Assembly: GCA_046733315.1 (NCBI GenBank)
Contig: JBKPOV010000084.1
Location: 1-23,486 of the forward strand
Direction of reading: 5' to 3'
DNA from: VRUE01 sp046733315
GTDB taxonomy: Bacteria > Actinomycetota > Thermoleophilia > Solirubrobacterales > 70-9
DNA: 23,486 nucleotides
Below the pieces are notes generated by a model, which did no database searches, had not been told where the DNA came from, and saw only the letters and a list, made by a program, of their open reading frames with translations. Made by a program: the position numbers and the translations under genes. Every line of letters begins with the position of its first letter. Position 1 is the stretch's first letter. Positions 1-7,112 of this stretch are shown piece by piece.

Positions 1-58
1 CGGAGTAGCAGCGCTGCTTCGACCCCCGAGGACGCCGCATGGTGGCGATCTGGGGCCG
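1..58. other. Left window edge, no supportable gene
   Basis: This short stretch lies downstream of the folP-like gene. A minus-strand ATG at 38-40 opens a frame that runs off the window, but it has no ribosome site and only about 13 visible codons, so no gene is called. Confidence 0.4.
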
Positions 59-889
59 TCATCTGACGACCCGACCGGCGACGCGCATGGCTTGCAGGGA
101 CGTGCGGTCGTGGATGCGCAGCACATCGGCGCCGCCGCGCACCGCGAGAGCCACCGCCGCGACCGTCCCCCACTCGCGCTCACTGGGCGCCAGCCGATCC
201 TCCCACGACCCGGCCAGCGCGGCGCCGATGAAGTCCTTGCGCGAGAGCGAGACGTAGAGCGGCAGGCCGAGCTCGCGCAGCTCCGGCAGGCGCCGCAGGA
301 TCTCCAGGTCCTGCTCGGTGCTGAGGTCGAAGTCGAGTCCGGGGTCGATGGCGATCTGCTCCTCACCGACGCCAAGGCTGCGAGCCAACTCGACTCTCCC
401 CCGGAACCACGACTTGACGTGCTCAACCACGTCGTCGTACTCGCGCGACGGCCGGTCAACGCGCGGCGGCCCCTCGATGTGCATCAACACGTAGCCACAG
501 CCGCTCGCCGCGACCAGCTCGAACATCTCTTCGGAGCCGCCGGAGATGTCGTTGACCGCAACCGCACCGGCCTCCAGCGCCGCCCGCGCCACCTCAACCG
601 AGAACGTATCCGCCGAAACGGGCACACCCGACCCAACCAGCCCTTCGATCGTCGGCACCAACGCCGCCGCCTCGACCTCCGCGGGCACCGGCGGCCCACT
701 TTTCGCCGCCACCGCACCGACATCGAGCATGTCGAACCCCGCCTCGACCAGCTCCAGCCCATCGGCAACCGCCTGCTCCGGCGTAACGCTACGAGCCCCC
801 TCAAACATCGAGTCGGCAGTCACGTTGACGATCCCGGCAGCCACAGGCCGCCCAAGCTCCAGCACCCGATCAGACAAACGCCAGCTCAC
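59..889 (-). CDS. folP: Dihydropteroate synthase-like protein, divergent
   Basis: DHPS condenses p-aminobenzoate with dihydropterin pyrophosphate in cytosolic folate synthesis. The start is taken as GTG at 889 because GAGGAG lies 4 bases upstream; an ATG at 991 would put a 17-bp hairpin inside the coding region. The 276-residue product keeps the TIM-barrel landmarks: a GIVNVTADS strand (19-27), ADT (93-95), NDISGG (113-118), MHIEG (136-140), DPG (182-184), SRK (216-218) and RIHD (258-261). Two usual signatures are altered. The GGESTRPG loop reads GAVAAKSG (58-65), and the FGK(T/N) segment after DPG reads DFDLS. It could be a working DHPS of an actinobacterial subclass or a FolP2-like paralogue. 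The fold is secure; the exact activity is less so. Confidence 0.8.
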   Translation of the reverse strand: MSWRLSDRVLELGRPVAAGIVNVTADSMFEGARSVTPEQAVADGLELVEAGFDMLDVGAVAAKSGPPVPAEVEAAALVPTIEGLVGSGVPVSADTFSVEVARAALEAGAVAVNDISGGSEEMFELVAASGCGYVLMHIEGPPRVDRPSREYDDVVEHVKSWFRGRVELARSLGVGEEQIAIDPGLDFDLSTEQDLEILRRLPELRELGLPLYVSLSRKDFIGAALAGSWEDRLAPSEREWGTVAAVALAVRGGADVLRIHDRTSLQAMRVAGRVVR

Positions 890-907
890 GCCGCTCCTCG
901 CGCGGGT

Positions 908-970
908 GTCACGGGGCAGGGGGGTCGAGGACAGCCCGTGGACTGCCCGCAGGCCCCCCTGCCCCGTGAC
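908..970. repeat. Perfect 17-bp inverted repeat in the folP leader region
   Basis: The arms at 908-924 (GTCACGGGGCAGGGGGG) and 954-970 are exact reverse complements around a 29-base loop. The loop can form a weaker inner hairpin (CAG/CTG near 932-945). The element lies 19 bases upstream of the folP GTG, between divergently read genes, so it is probably transcribed as folP leader. It could be an attenuator, a terminator of upstream antisense reading, or a dispersed repeat. Confidence 0.75.
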
Positions 971-1019
971 AGGACCCGCGCGCCGACCCATAGGAACCCT
1001 CGCTCGTCCACCACCCGGC

Positions 1020-1026
1020 TACCGTA
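1020..1026. promoter_or_regulatory. Possible overlapping divergent -10 boxes
   Basis: The palindrome around GCTACCGTAGC gives TACCGT on the plus strand (1020-1025, 13 bases before the HAD start) and TACGGT on the minus strand (1021-1026), which would start a folP leader of about 125 bases. No convincing -35 box is seen on either strand. Confidence 0.3.
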
Positions 1027-1038
1027 GCGAGCCAACCG

Positions 1039-1854
1039 ATGGCACTGCGATGCGTCTACACCGACCTCGACGGCACCCTGCTCGGCAAGGGCAGCTCCCT
1101 CTTCCGCGACGCCGAGGGCGGCTTCTCGATGGCCCAGTCGCGCGGCCTCGAGGCCTGCCACCGGGCCGGGGTCGAGGTCGTAATCATGTCCGGCCGCCGC
1201 GAGCCCCAGGTGCACGAGGCGGCCCGCCTGATGGGCCAGGCCTCCTACATCTACGAGGCCGGCTGCGCCTTCGCGATCGACGGCGAGACGACATTGATGA
1301 CCGGCGAGATGGTCCCCGACGAGGAGGGCACCGTCTACGAGAAGATCGAGCAGCGCGGCATCCCCAAGATGCTTTTCGAGCACTTCGAGGGGCGGCTCGA
1401 GTACCACGCACCCTGGCACCACGGTCGCGTCCTCTCCCACCTCTTCCGCGGCAAGGTCGACGTCGATGAGGCCAACGGACTGCTGGAGGAGCACGGCCAC
1501 GACGACCTTCGCCTGCTCGACAACGGCGCGATCGGTCGCGAGATGCCGGCCGTCGAGGGACGCACCCACGCCTACCACCTCGTCCCCAAGCTGGTCAGCA
1601 AGGCCGGGGCCGTCGCGGCTCACGCCCGTGCCCGCGGCTATGACCCGGCCGACTGCATCGCCGTCGGCGACTCGGTCGAGGATCTCGAGGTGGCGGCCGC
1701 GGTCGGACGTTTCTTCGTCGTCGCCAATGGCCCCGCAAACGACGCCGGTCTGCGTGCCGCGCTCGGCGCCTGGGACAACGTCACGGTCACCGAGGGCACG
1801 ATGGGCGACGGCTTCTACGAGGCGGTCGTCTCGACCCTGGTCGAGCGCCGTTGA
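1039..1854 (+). CDS. HAD-superfamily hydrolase, Cof/type IIB-like phosphatase
   Basis: The 271-residue cytosolic protein has all four HAD motifs: DLDGT at 9-13 (nucleophile D9, acid D11), S51 in the IMSGRR segment, K188, and GDSVEDLE from 210 for magnesium binding. The large insert between motifs II and III (about 75-180) is the C2 cap position of subclass IIB, which holds Cof phosphatases and sugar-phosphate or mannosylphosphoglycerate phosphatases. The substrate cannot be read from the sequence. There is no clear Shine-Dalgarno before the ATG. The gene is divergent from folP and precedes the metalloregulator by 52 bases on the same strand. Confidence 0.85.
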   Translation: MALRCVYTDLDGTLLGKGSSLFRDAEGGFSMAQSRGLEACHRAGVEVVIMSGRREPQVHEAARLMGQASYIYEAGCAFAIDGETTLMTGEMVPDEEGTVYEKIEQRGIPKMLFEHFEGRLEYHAPWHHGRVLSHLFRGKVDVDEANGLLEEHGHDDLRLLDNGAIGREMPAVEGRTHAYHLVPKLVSKAGAVAAHARARGYDPADCIAVGDSVEDLEVAAAVGRFFVVANGPANDAGLRAALGAWDNVTVTEGTMGDGFYEAVVSTLVERR

Positions 1855-1862
1855 GCCTCCAC

Positions 1863-1899
1863 TAGTATCGGTCCGGCCCCGATTTCGACCCCGGAAGGA
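1863..1899 (+). promoter_or_regulatory. Promoter-like box and strong RBS of the DtxR-type gene
   Basis: TAGTAT at 1863-1868 fits a -10 box and GGAAGGAG at 1892-1899 is a strong ribosome site. The ribosome site fixes the start as TTG at 1907, 7 bases downstream, rather than any upstream start that would overlap the HAD gene. Confidence 0.55.
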
Positions 1900-1906
1900 G
1901 TGCCTT

Positions 1907-2620
1907 TTGTCGCAGGACACCGCGACGGTAGCCGAGCAGGAGTACCTGGAGATCATGTTCTGGCTCGAGGAGGCCGGGCTGCCGATGACCGGGGCCAACA
2001 TCGCCCGCGCGATGCAGCTCTCGCCGCCGACCGTGCACGAGATGATCGGCCGCCTGACCGACGACGGCTACGTCGAGCGCAAGCCGGACAAGTCGCTCGA
2101 TTTCACCGACTCAGGGCGCGAGCACGCCAGCCACATCGTCCGCCGCCACCGCATGATCGAGCGCTTCCTCACCGACGTACTCGGCATCCCCTGGGACGAG
2201 GTGCACGAGGAGGCCGAGCGGATCGAGCACGCGATGTCACCGGTGCTGGAGGAGCGGATGCGGGCCGCGATCGGCGACGCAACCACTTGCCCGCACGGCC
2301 ACCCGATCGTCGAGGGCGCCCGCGAGCAGGGGGCGCTGCTCTCCGACGTCGAGCCCGGCGCCAAGGTCCACGTGCTGCGCTTCGAGAACGAGGCCGAGGA
2401 GCTACTCCACTACCTCAAGGACGCCGGGCTCGATCCGGGCCTGGAAGGCACCGTGCAGAGCTCCGGCGAGGAGGGCGTGACGATCGCCTCGGCCGAGGGC
2501 ACCCACCAGGTCTCGCGCAGCGTCGCCGAGACGGTTTCGGTGCGCGCCGACCCGGCGCCGCCGCCGCGGGCGACGATCCCCGAGCAATTGGTCCTCTCAA
2601 ACGACCGTTACGGTCGCTGA
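1907..2620 (+). CDS. DtxR/MntR-family metal-dependent transcription regulator
   Basis: The 237-residue protein has an N-terminal winged helix (about 10-70; LSPPTVHEMIGRL is the recognition region), a dimerisation and metal-binding domain (about 75-145) and a C-terminal FeoA/SH3-like domain (about 145-210). Such proteins bind operators when loaded with Fe2+ or Mn2+ and repress uptake genes. By alignment with known members the metal ligands are E12, E15, H81, E104, E107 and H108. Glutamates stand where iron-sensing DtxR has Met10 and Cys102, which matches the manganese sensor MntR. The DtxR-like TCPHGHPI stretch (127-134) and the C-terminal domain are kept. The family call is firm; metal choice is inferred. 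The start is TTG, set by GGAAGGAG. Confidence 0.87.
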   Translation: MSQDTATVAEQEYLEIMFWLEEAGLPMTGANIARAMQLSPPTVHEMIGRLTDDGYVERKPDKSLDFTDSGREHASHIVRRHRMIERFLTDVLGIPWDEVHEEAERIEHAMSPVLEERMRAAIGDATTCPHGHPIVEGAREQGALLSDVEPGAKVHVLRFENEAEELLHYLKDAGLDPGLEGTVQSSGEEGVTIASAEGTHQVSRSVAETVSVRADPAPPPRATIPEQLVLSNDRYGR

Positions 2621-2629
2621 GCCAGACGC

Positions 2630-3733
2630 CTAAGCGGGGGAGCCGGCGCGCATCCGGTTCAGGGCGCGAGAGATTCGGGCAACGCCCTCCCCAATCCGCT
2701 CGGGCGGCACGCTGGCGAAGGAGAGCCGCAGGCTGTTGCCGCCGCCCTCGATCATGAAGTCTGGCCCGGCGACGAAGGCGACGCCCTCGGCCTTGGCCTC
2801 GGCGAGCAGGGCGCTCGTATCGGTGCCCTCAGCGAGGTCGAGCCAGAGGAAGTAGCCGCCGCCGGGCACGACGAACTCGGCCTCAGGGATCTGGTCGTTG
2901 AGCGCCTCGACCAGGGCGTCCCGCCGCGAACGCAACGCGCCTTTGACGAACTCGATATTGGCGTCAAGCCCGCCCGAGCGGCAGAGCTCGAGGACCACCG
3001 ACTCAGCCAGCATGTTCGGCGAGATGTAAGTCTCATTGGCCCGCTTGGCGAGCTTGGCGATCTCCGCACCGGGTCCGGCGAGGTAGCCGACCCGCACGCC
3101 CGGACTGACCGTCTTGGAGAAGGAGGAGGCATGGACCACCCGGTCGGCCTTGTCCATCGAGAGCATCGTCTCCAGTGCCTCTCCCTCGAAGGGCAGCTCG
3201 CGGTAGGGATCGTCCTCGAAGATCCAGAAGCCGTGCTCGGCGGCCAGCTCGACCAGCCGCACCCGCTTCTCGGCCGAGAGCGTGCAGCCGGCCGGGTTGT
3301 GGAAGTTGGGAATGACGTGGGCGAGCTTGATCGGCCGCTCCGCCAGCGCCGCCTCGAAGGCAGCGATGTCGAGCCCGTCGGCCTCGAGCGAGACCGGCAC
3401 AAGCTCGACCCCGAGCCGTTGCAGCATCAGCAGCGTGCGGTCGTAGGTGGGCTGCTCGACCACGACCCGGTCGCCAGGCTCGAGCAGGTGCTCGAAAAGC
3501 ATCCACCCCGCCTCCAGTGATCCGTTGGCGACCATCACCTGACCGGCGTCGAGCCCCCCGTGCCGCTCCGCAATCCACTCGCAGAGCGCCGGATGCCCGA
3601 TCCCCGTCCCGTAGGAAAGGGCCTTTTCCCAGTCCTCGGCAAGCGCCACAGCCGCCGCATCCCGCACCGCGTCCCGCGGCAGGATGTCAGCGCTAGGCGC
3701 CCCTCGAGCAAACGAAATCGTGTCGCCAGCCAT
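2630..3733 (-). CDS. PLP-dependent class I/II aminotransferase, 2-aminoadipate/MocR-like
   Basis: The 367-residue fold-type I aminotransferase transfers an amino group to a 2-oxo acid through pyridoxal phosphate. Visible landmarks are the HNPAG motif with N146, the DDPY motif with D174/D175 and Y177, the Schiff-base lysine K207 in SSFSKTVSPGVRVGY, and the carboxylate-binding arginine in NSLRLSF near the C terminus. Overall it resembles the LysN/ARO8 type and the catalytic half of MocR regulators, but has no N-terminal GntR helix-turn-helix. The substrate is undetermined. It converges on the metalloregulator with 9 bases between stops. A TAGGCT box 9 bases before the ATG and the lack of a Shine-Dalgarno suggest a very short leader. 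Confidence 0.88.
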   Translation of the reverse strand: MAGDTISFARGAPSADILPRDAVRDAAAVALAEDWEKALSYGTGIGHPALCEWIAERHGGLDAGQVMVANGSLEAGWMLFEHLLEPGDRVVVEQPTYDRTLLMLQRLGVELVPVSLEADGLDIAAFEAALAERPIKLAHVIPNFHNPAGCTLSAEKRVRLVELAAEHGFWIFEDDPYRELPFEGEALETMLSMDKADRVVHASSFSKTVSPGVRVGYLAGPGAEIAKLAKRANETYISPNMLAESVVLELCRSGGLDANIEFVKGALRSRRDALVEALNDQIPEAEFVVPGGGYFLWLDLAEGTDTSALLAEAKAEGVAFVAGPDFMIEGGGNSLRLSFASVPPERIGEGVARISRALNRMRAGSPA

Positions 3734-3742
3734 ACGCCTGCG

Positions 3743-3748
3743 AGCCTA
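3743..3748 (-). promoter_or_regulatory. TAGGCT -10-like box before the aminotransferase
   Basis: On the minus strand TAGGCT lies 9 bases upstream of the ATG at 3733. No Shine-Dalgarno intervenes, consistent with a near-leaderless transcript. Confidence 0.45.
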
Positions 3749-3791
3749 GCAACGCCCCCGCCCCGCCGATCCGCGCCCCGAAGGGGAAGAA

Positions 3792-3852
3792 CCAAGGGCG
3801 TGTCTGAGATTAGGAGGGTCTATGAGCGGTCAAGCTCAGACACGCCCCTTGG
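3792..3852 (+). promoter_or_regulatory. Long inverted repeat enclosing the RBS and start codon
   Basis: The arms at 3792-3808 (CCAAGGGCGTGTCTGAG) and 3835-3852 pair over 17 bases with one bulged C. The 26-base loop holds AGGAGGG at 3812-3818 and the ATG at 3822. The right arm lies inside the coding sequence (codons 5-10). Such a layout could expose the start in a loop, block ribosomes, or act as a DNA operator. Confidence 0.75.
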
Positions 3853-4790
3853 GGCGGAGGGAACGCGAGCGGGAGCTGGGGCGCCTTGCTACTCGGCAAC
3901 GCGGTGTCGTCGGAAGGCGGCAGTTGCTCGAGCTCGGTTTCAGTAAGGAAGCAATCGAGCTACGGCTCAATCTGGGCCGCTTGCACCCTCTGCACCGCGA
4001 GGTGTACGCAGTCGGGCATTGCAGCACGAATCGCAACGGACGCCGACTGGCAGCCGTGCTCGCATATGGAGATCGGGCCCTGCTCAGCCACCGCAGCGCT
4101 GCGGCACTTTGGGGCCTCGCCAGACCGTCCGCCCCAGCAATCGATGTGACGGCGCCAACCGGACGCCAGGGCATCCATCGGCGGGAGAAGATCTGGATTC
4201 ACCGTGGACGACTTCATCCAGAGGACCGAACCGTTCGCGCTGGGATTCCGCTGACCACCGTGGCCCGCACGCTCTTCGACCTTGCTGAATTCGTCAGCCT
4301 CACGCGCCTCGAGTCCGCCTGGGAGGAAGCGGACCGCTTGAACCTGCTTCAGCTCAAGGCGGTCGAGCAGGTCTGCGAGCGCGGCTACGGGAGACGGGCA
4401 CTCCGCCCGATTCGTCACCTACTGGCAGAAGCCCGCGCGGCCGAAATCACCCGCTCGCCGCTCGAGGACGCATTCGCGGCCTTCTGCCGCAAGCACCGCC
4501 TGCCGATGCCCTCCTTCAACACGATGGCCCTCGGCTACGAGGTCGATGCGCTCTGGCCTGCGCAGCGTCTCGCAGCCGAGCTCGATAGCTGGGAATTCCA
4601 CAGCCACCGCGCAGCCTTCGAGCGCGATCGAGCCCGCGATGCCGCCCTGCAAGCAGCCGGCTACCGAACCATCCGCATCACCCACCGCCGCCTCCACAAC
4701 GAACCCACCACCGTCCTAAAGCAGCTTCGAGCGCTACTCCGGCCGAATGCTTCCCCGTCCCCACCTGGACCTGAGAGCCGATCTGGGTAG
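3822..4790 (+). CDS. AbiEi antitoxin-like / DUF559 (Vsr-like) domain protein
   Basis: The 322-residue protein has two recognisable parts. The N-terminal helix-turn-helix region (about 18-65, with RQRGVVGRRQLLELGFSKEA) resembles the AbiEi antitoxin DNA-binding domain. Residues 212-300 resemble DUF559/Vsr-like PD-(D/E)XK nucleases, with E215, D242 and E253-x-D255 as candidate catalytic residues. Proteins of this build are common in Solirubrobacterales and related actinobacteria, and their role is not settled. No AbiEii nucleotidyltransferase partner is adjacent, so a complete type IV toxin-antitoxin system is not supported here. The ATG is chosen because AGGAGGG lies just upstream, inside the hairpin loop. 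Confidence 0.75.
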   Translation: MSGQAQTRPLGRRERERELGRLATRQRGVVGRRQLLELGFSKEAIELRLNLGRLHPLHREVYAVGHCSTNRNGRRLAAVLAYGDRALLSHRSAAALWGLARPSAPAIDVTAPTGRQGIHRREKIWIHRGRLHPEDRTVRAGIPLTTVARTLFDLAEFVSLTRLESAWEEADRLNLLQLKAVEQVCERGYGRRALRPIRHLLAEARAAEITRSPLEDAFAAFCRKHRLPMPSFNTMALGYEVDALWPAQRLAAELDSWEFHSHRAAFERDRARDAALQAAGYRTIRITHRRLHNEPTTVLKQLRALLRPNASPSPPGPESRSG

Positions 4791-4882
4791 GGGTGAAGCG
4801 TCTTGTACTTTTTCGGCAATACCTTGCGGCGTCAGCAGGTTCCGCTCCACCGAAAAAGTTAAGCGGAACCCCTACCCGGCTC
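4775..4882. terminator. Nested inverted repeats with pseudoknot potential between convergent genes
   Basis: The outer arms GGGTAGGGGT (4785-4794) and ACCCCTACCC (4868-4877) pair perfectly, and GAGCC/GGCTC extend them past a 5-base bulge. Inside are a 10-bp stem (4807-4816 with 4850-4859) and a 9-bp stem (4838-4846 with 4862-4870) that interlock in pseudoknot order. The site overlaps the stop of the AbiEi-like gene and faces the 3' end of sucD. A bidirectional terminator is the simplest role. Confidence 0.6.
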
Positions 4883-4892
4883 CGCTCCGTGC

Positions 4893-5768
4893 CTAGGAAC
4901 CGCGAAGCACTTCCACCGCGATGCGCGCCGTCTCGGTCGGACTTTCGCCGACACGCACGCCCTTCGCTTCGAGTGCGTCCTTCTTGGCCTGCGCGGTGCC
5001 GGAGGAGCCGGAGATGATCGCGCCGGCGTGGCCCATCTGCTTGCCGGGCGGGGCGGTGAAGCCGGCGATGTAGGCGACGACCGGCTTGGAGATCTCGCTG
5101 GCGATGAACTCGGCGGCGCGCTCCTCGGCGTCGCCGCCGATCTCACCAACCATCACGATCAGCTCGGTGTCGGGGTCGGCCTCGTACAGCGTCAGGATGT
5201 CGATGAAGTCGGAACCGATGATCGGGTCGCCGCCGATGCCGACGATCGAGGAGTTGCCCTCGCCCGCCTGCTTCAGCTCGTTGCCGATCTGGTAGGTCAG
5301 CGTCCCCGACTTGGAGACGACGCCGATCTTGCCGGGATCGAAGAACTGGGCCGGGATGATGCCGACGTTGGCCTTGCCGGGCGAAAGCACGCCCGGGCAG
5401 TTCGGCCCGATCAGCCGTACCCCCGCCTCCTTCGCCTTCCAGTACGTGTTGAGCATGTCGAGCACCGGGATGCCCTCGGTGATCGCGATCACCGTCTGCA
5501 CGCCGGACTCGATCGCCTCGTCGATCGCCGGTGCGGCGAAGCGTGCCGGCACGAAGATCATCGAGGCGTTGGCGCCGGCCTGCTCGACCGACTCCTTGAT
5601 CGAGTCGAAGACCGGTACGCCCTCGACGTCTTGGCCGCCCTTGCCCGGAGTGACGCCAGCGACGAGGTCGGTGCCGTAGGCACGGTTGCGCAGGCCGTGG
5701 AAGGAGCCCTCGCGGCCGGTCAGGCCGGAGACGACGAGCTTCGTCCCTTCGTCGACGATGATGCTCAC
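4893..5768 (-). CDS. sucD: Succinyl-CoA synthetase, alpha subunit
   Basis: This TCA-cycle subunit binds CoA and carries the phosphohistidine in the conversion of succinyl-CoA to succinate with ATP or GTP formation. From GTG 5768 the product has 291 residues and opens SIIVDEGTKLVVSGLTG, as the family does. The CoA-binding Rossmann region is followed by IGPNCPG and by the active histidine in MGHAGAIISG (H247; E. coli uses H246). A GTG at 5831 would add 21 residues without family match and overlap sucC by 20 bases. The downstream GTG is preferred although its ribosome site (GGGCGGA) is modest. It follows sucC closely and is presumably cotranscribed. Confidence 0.93.
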   Translation of the reverse strand: MSIIVDEGTKLVVSGLTGREGSFHGLRNRAYGTDLVAGVTPGKGGQDVEGVPVFDSIKESVEQAGANASMIFVPARFAAPAIDEAIESGVQTVIAITEGIPVLDMLNTYWKAKEAGVRLIGPNCPGVLSPGKANVGIIPAQFFDPGKIGVVSKSGTLTYQIGNELKQAGEGNSSIVGIGGDPIIGSDFIDILTLYEADPDTELIVMVGEIGGDAEERAAEFIASEISKPVVAYIAGFTAPPGKQMGHAGAIISGSSGTAQAKKDALEAKGVRVGESPTETARIAVEVLRGS

Positions 5769-5811
5769 AATTCCGCCCGCGTGCTCTGCTCTTGTTCGTT
5801 CGCGCTCATCA

Positions 5812-7014
5812 TCACCGGCGATCTCGCTCACTCACGCCCGCGTCCGCCGCGGGCGGGTGGTCTTGGGCCAGCTCGACGACACGACGGGCGGCGTCGAGCA
5901 TTGTCGTCTCCTGGTTCAGGTTGGGCAGGTCAGCCTCGGCGAGGATCTTCAAGCCCTCCTCGGAGTTGGTGCCGTCGAGCCGCACCACCAGCGGCAGCTT
6001 CAGGTCCATCTGCTGGGAGGCGGTGACGATCCCCTTGGCGATCTCGTCGCAGCGGGTAATGCCGCCGAAGATGTTGAAGAGGATCGCGGTGACCTTCTCG
6101 TCGGAGGTGATCACGGTCAGCGCGTCGACGATCGCCTCGGCCTTGGAGCCGCCGCCGGCGTCGAGGAAGTTGGCGGGCTCGCCGCCCGCCTGGGCGACCA
6201 CGTCGAGAGTCGACATGCAGAGCCCGGCGCCGTTGGCGAGGATGCCGACGTTGCCGTCGAGCTTGACGTAGGTGAGGCCCTTCTCCTTCGCCATCGCCTC
6301 CTGCGGGTCCTCGGCGGTGTCGGCGATCTCGGCCAGGTCCTGGTGGCGGAAGAGGGCGTTGCCGTCGATCGTCACCTTGGCGTCGAGGGCAACGACGTCG
6401 CGATCGTTGGTGACGATTAGCGGGTTGACCTCGATCAAGCTCGCGTCCTCGGAGCCCGCGACCTCGGCCAGCTTGACCAGCACCTCAGCGGCCTGGTCGC
6501 GCACGTCCTCGTCGAGCCCGGCGGCGTCGATGATCTCGCGCGCGGCCGCGGCGTCGAACGGCCGGGTCGGATCGATGTGGCGCCGCACCAGCGCCGCGGG
6601 GTCCTCCGCGGCGACGGCCTCGATGTCCATGCCGCCCTTGGCGGAGACCATCGCCAGCAGCTTCTTCTCGCCGCGGTCGAGGATTACCGAGGCGTAGTAC
6701 TCGGAGGCGATGTCGGAGCCGCCCTCGATCCAGACCTGATCGACGCGGAAGGGGCCCTCCCCGTGGGGCCCGACGATGTCCATGCCGAGGATCGCATCGG
6801 CGTAGCTGCGCGCCTCATCGGCGTCCTGGGCGATCTTGATTCCGCCGGCCTTGCCGCGGCCGCCGATCAGCACCTGCGCCTTGATCGCACAGGGGTAGCC
6901 GATCCGCTCCGCCGCCGCCACCGCGTCCTCGACGTTCGCCGCGACCTCGCCACTCGGCACGGCGACGCCGTGCTTGGCGAAAAGCTGCTTGCCCTGGTAC
7001 TCGAGGAGGTCCAT
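5812..7014 (-). CDS. sucC: Succinyl-CoA synthetase, beta subunit
   Basis: The 400-residue ATP-grasp subunit binds nucleotide and succinate and pairs with SucD. It opens MDLLEYQGKQLFAKHGV, the usual start, so ATG 7014 is chosen over upstream in-frame starts. An ATP-grasp region with KAQVLIGGRGKAGGIK near 47-62 is followed by LIEVNPL with its metal ligands and the C-terminal flavodoxin-like domain with NIFGGITRCDEIA and LDGTNSEEG. A TAGGCT box lies 31 bases upstream of the ATG, and no Shine-Dalgarno is seen in that leader. The gene is divergent from the haloacid-dehalogenase-like gene at 7113. Confidence 0.95.
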   Translation of the reverse strand: MDLLEYQGKQLFAKHGVAVPSGEVAANVEDAVAAAERIGYPCAIKAQVLIGGRGKAGGIKIAQDADEARSYADAILGMDIVGPHGEGPFRVDQVWIEGGSDIASEYYASVILDRGEKKLLAMVSAKGGMDIEAVAAEDPAALVRRHIDPTRPFDAAAAREIIDAAGLDEDVRDQAAEVLVKLAEVAGSEDASLIEVNPLIVTNDRDVVALDAKVTIDGNALFRHQDLAEIADTAEDPQEAMAKEKGLTYVKLDGNVGILANGAGLCMSTLDVVAQAGGEPANFLDAGGGSKAEAIVDALTVITSDEKVTAILFNIFGGITRCDEIAKGIVTASQQMDLKLPLVVRLDGTNSEEGLKILAEADLPNLNQETTMLDAARRVVELAQDHPPAADAGVSERDRR

Positions 7015-7045
7015 TTGGAGAGGCGCCGCGCTGGCGCGGGCCGGC

Positions 7046-7051
7046 AGCCTA
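7046..7051 (-). promoter_or_regulatory. TAGGCT -10-like box upstream of sucC
   Basis: On the minus strand TAGGCT lies 31 bases before the sucC ATG, which predicts a leader of roughly 25 bases. No matching -35 element is evident. Confidence 0.35.
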
Positions 7052-7112
7052 CTGGAGAGAGCTAGCGGGACGCCGCCCGGTTGGGACGATTCGCATAACA
7101 TGCCGCGGCCGC

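Noticed and set aside
886..2001. Long minus-strand frame across the HAD gene
   Set aside because: It crosses the folP leader hairpin and lies opposite a well-supported HAD phosphatase; no domain is seen.
3822..4790. Complete AbiE type IV toxin-antitoxin system
   Set aside because: Only the AbiEi-like component is present; neighbours are an aminotransferase and sucD, with no nucleotidyltransferase toxin.
5028..6026. Plus-strand frame of 332 codons opposite sucD and sucC
   Set aside because: It is antisense to sucCD, whose motifs are unmistakable; this translation has none.
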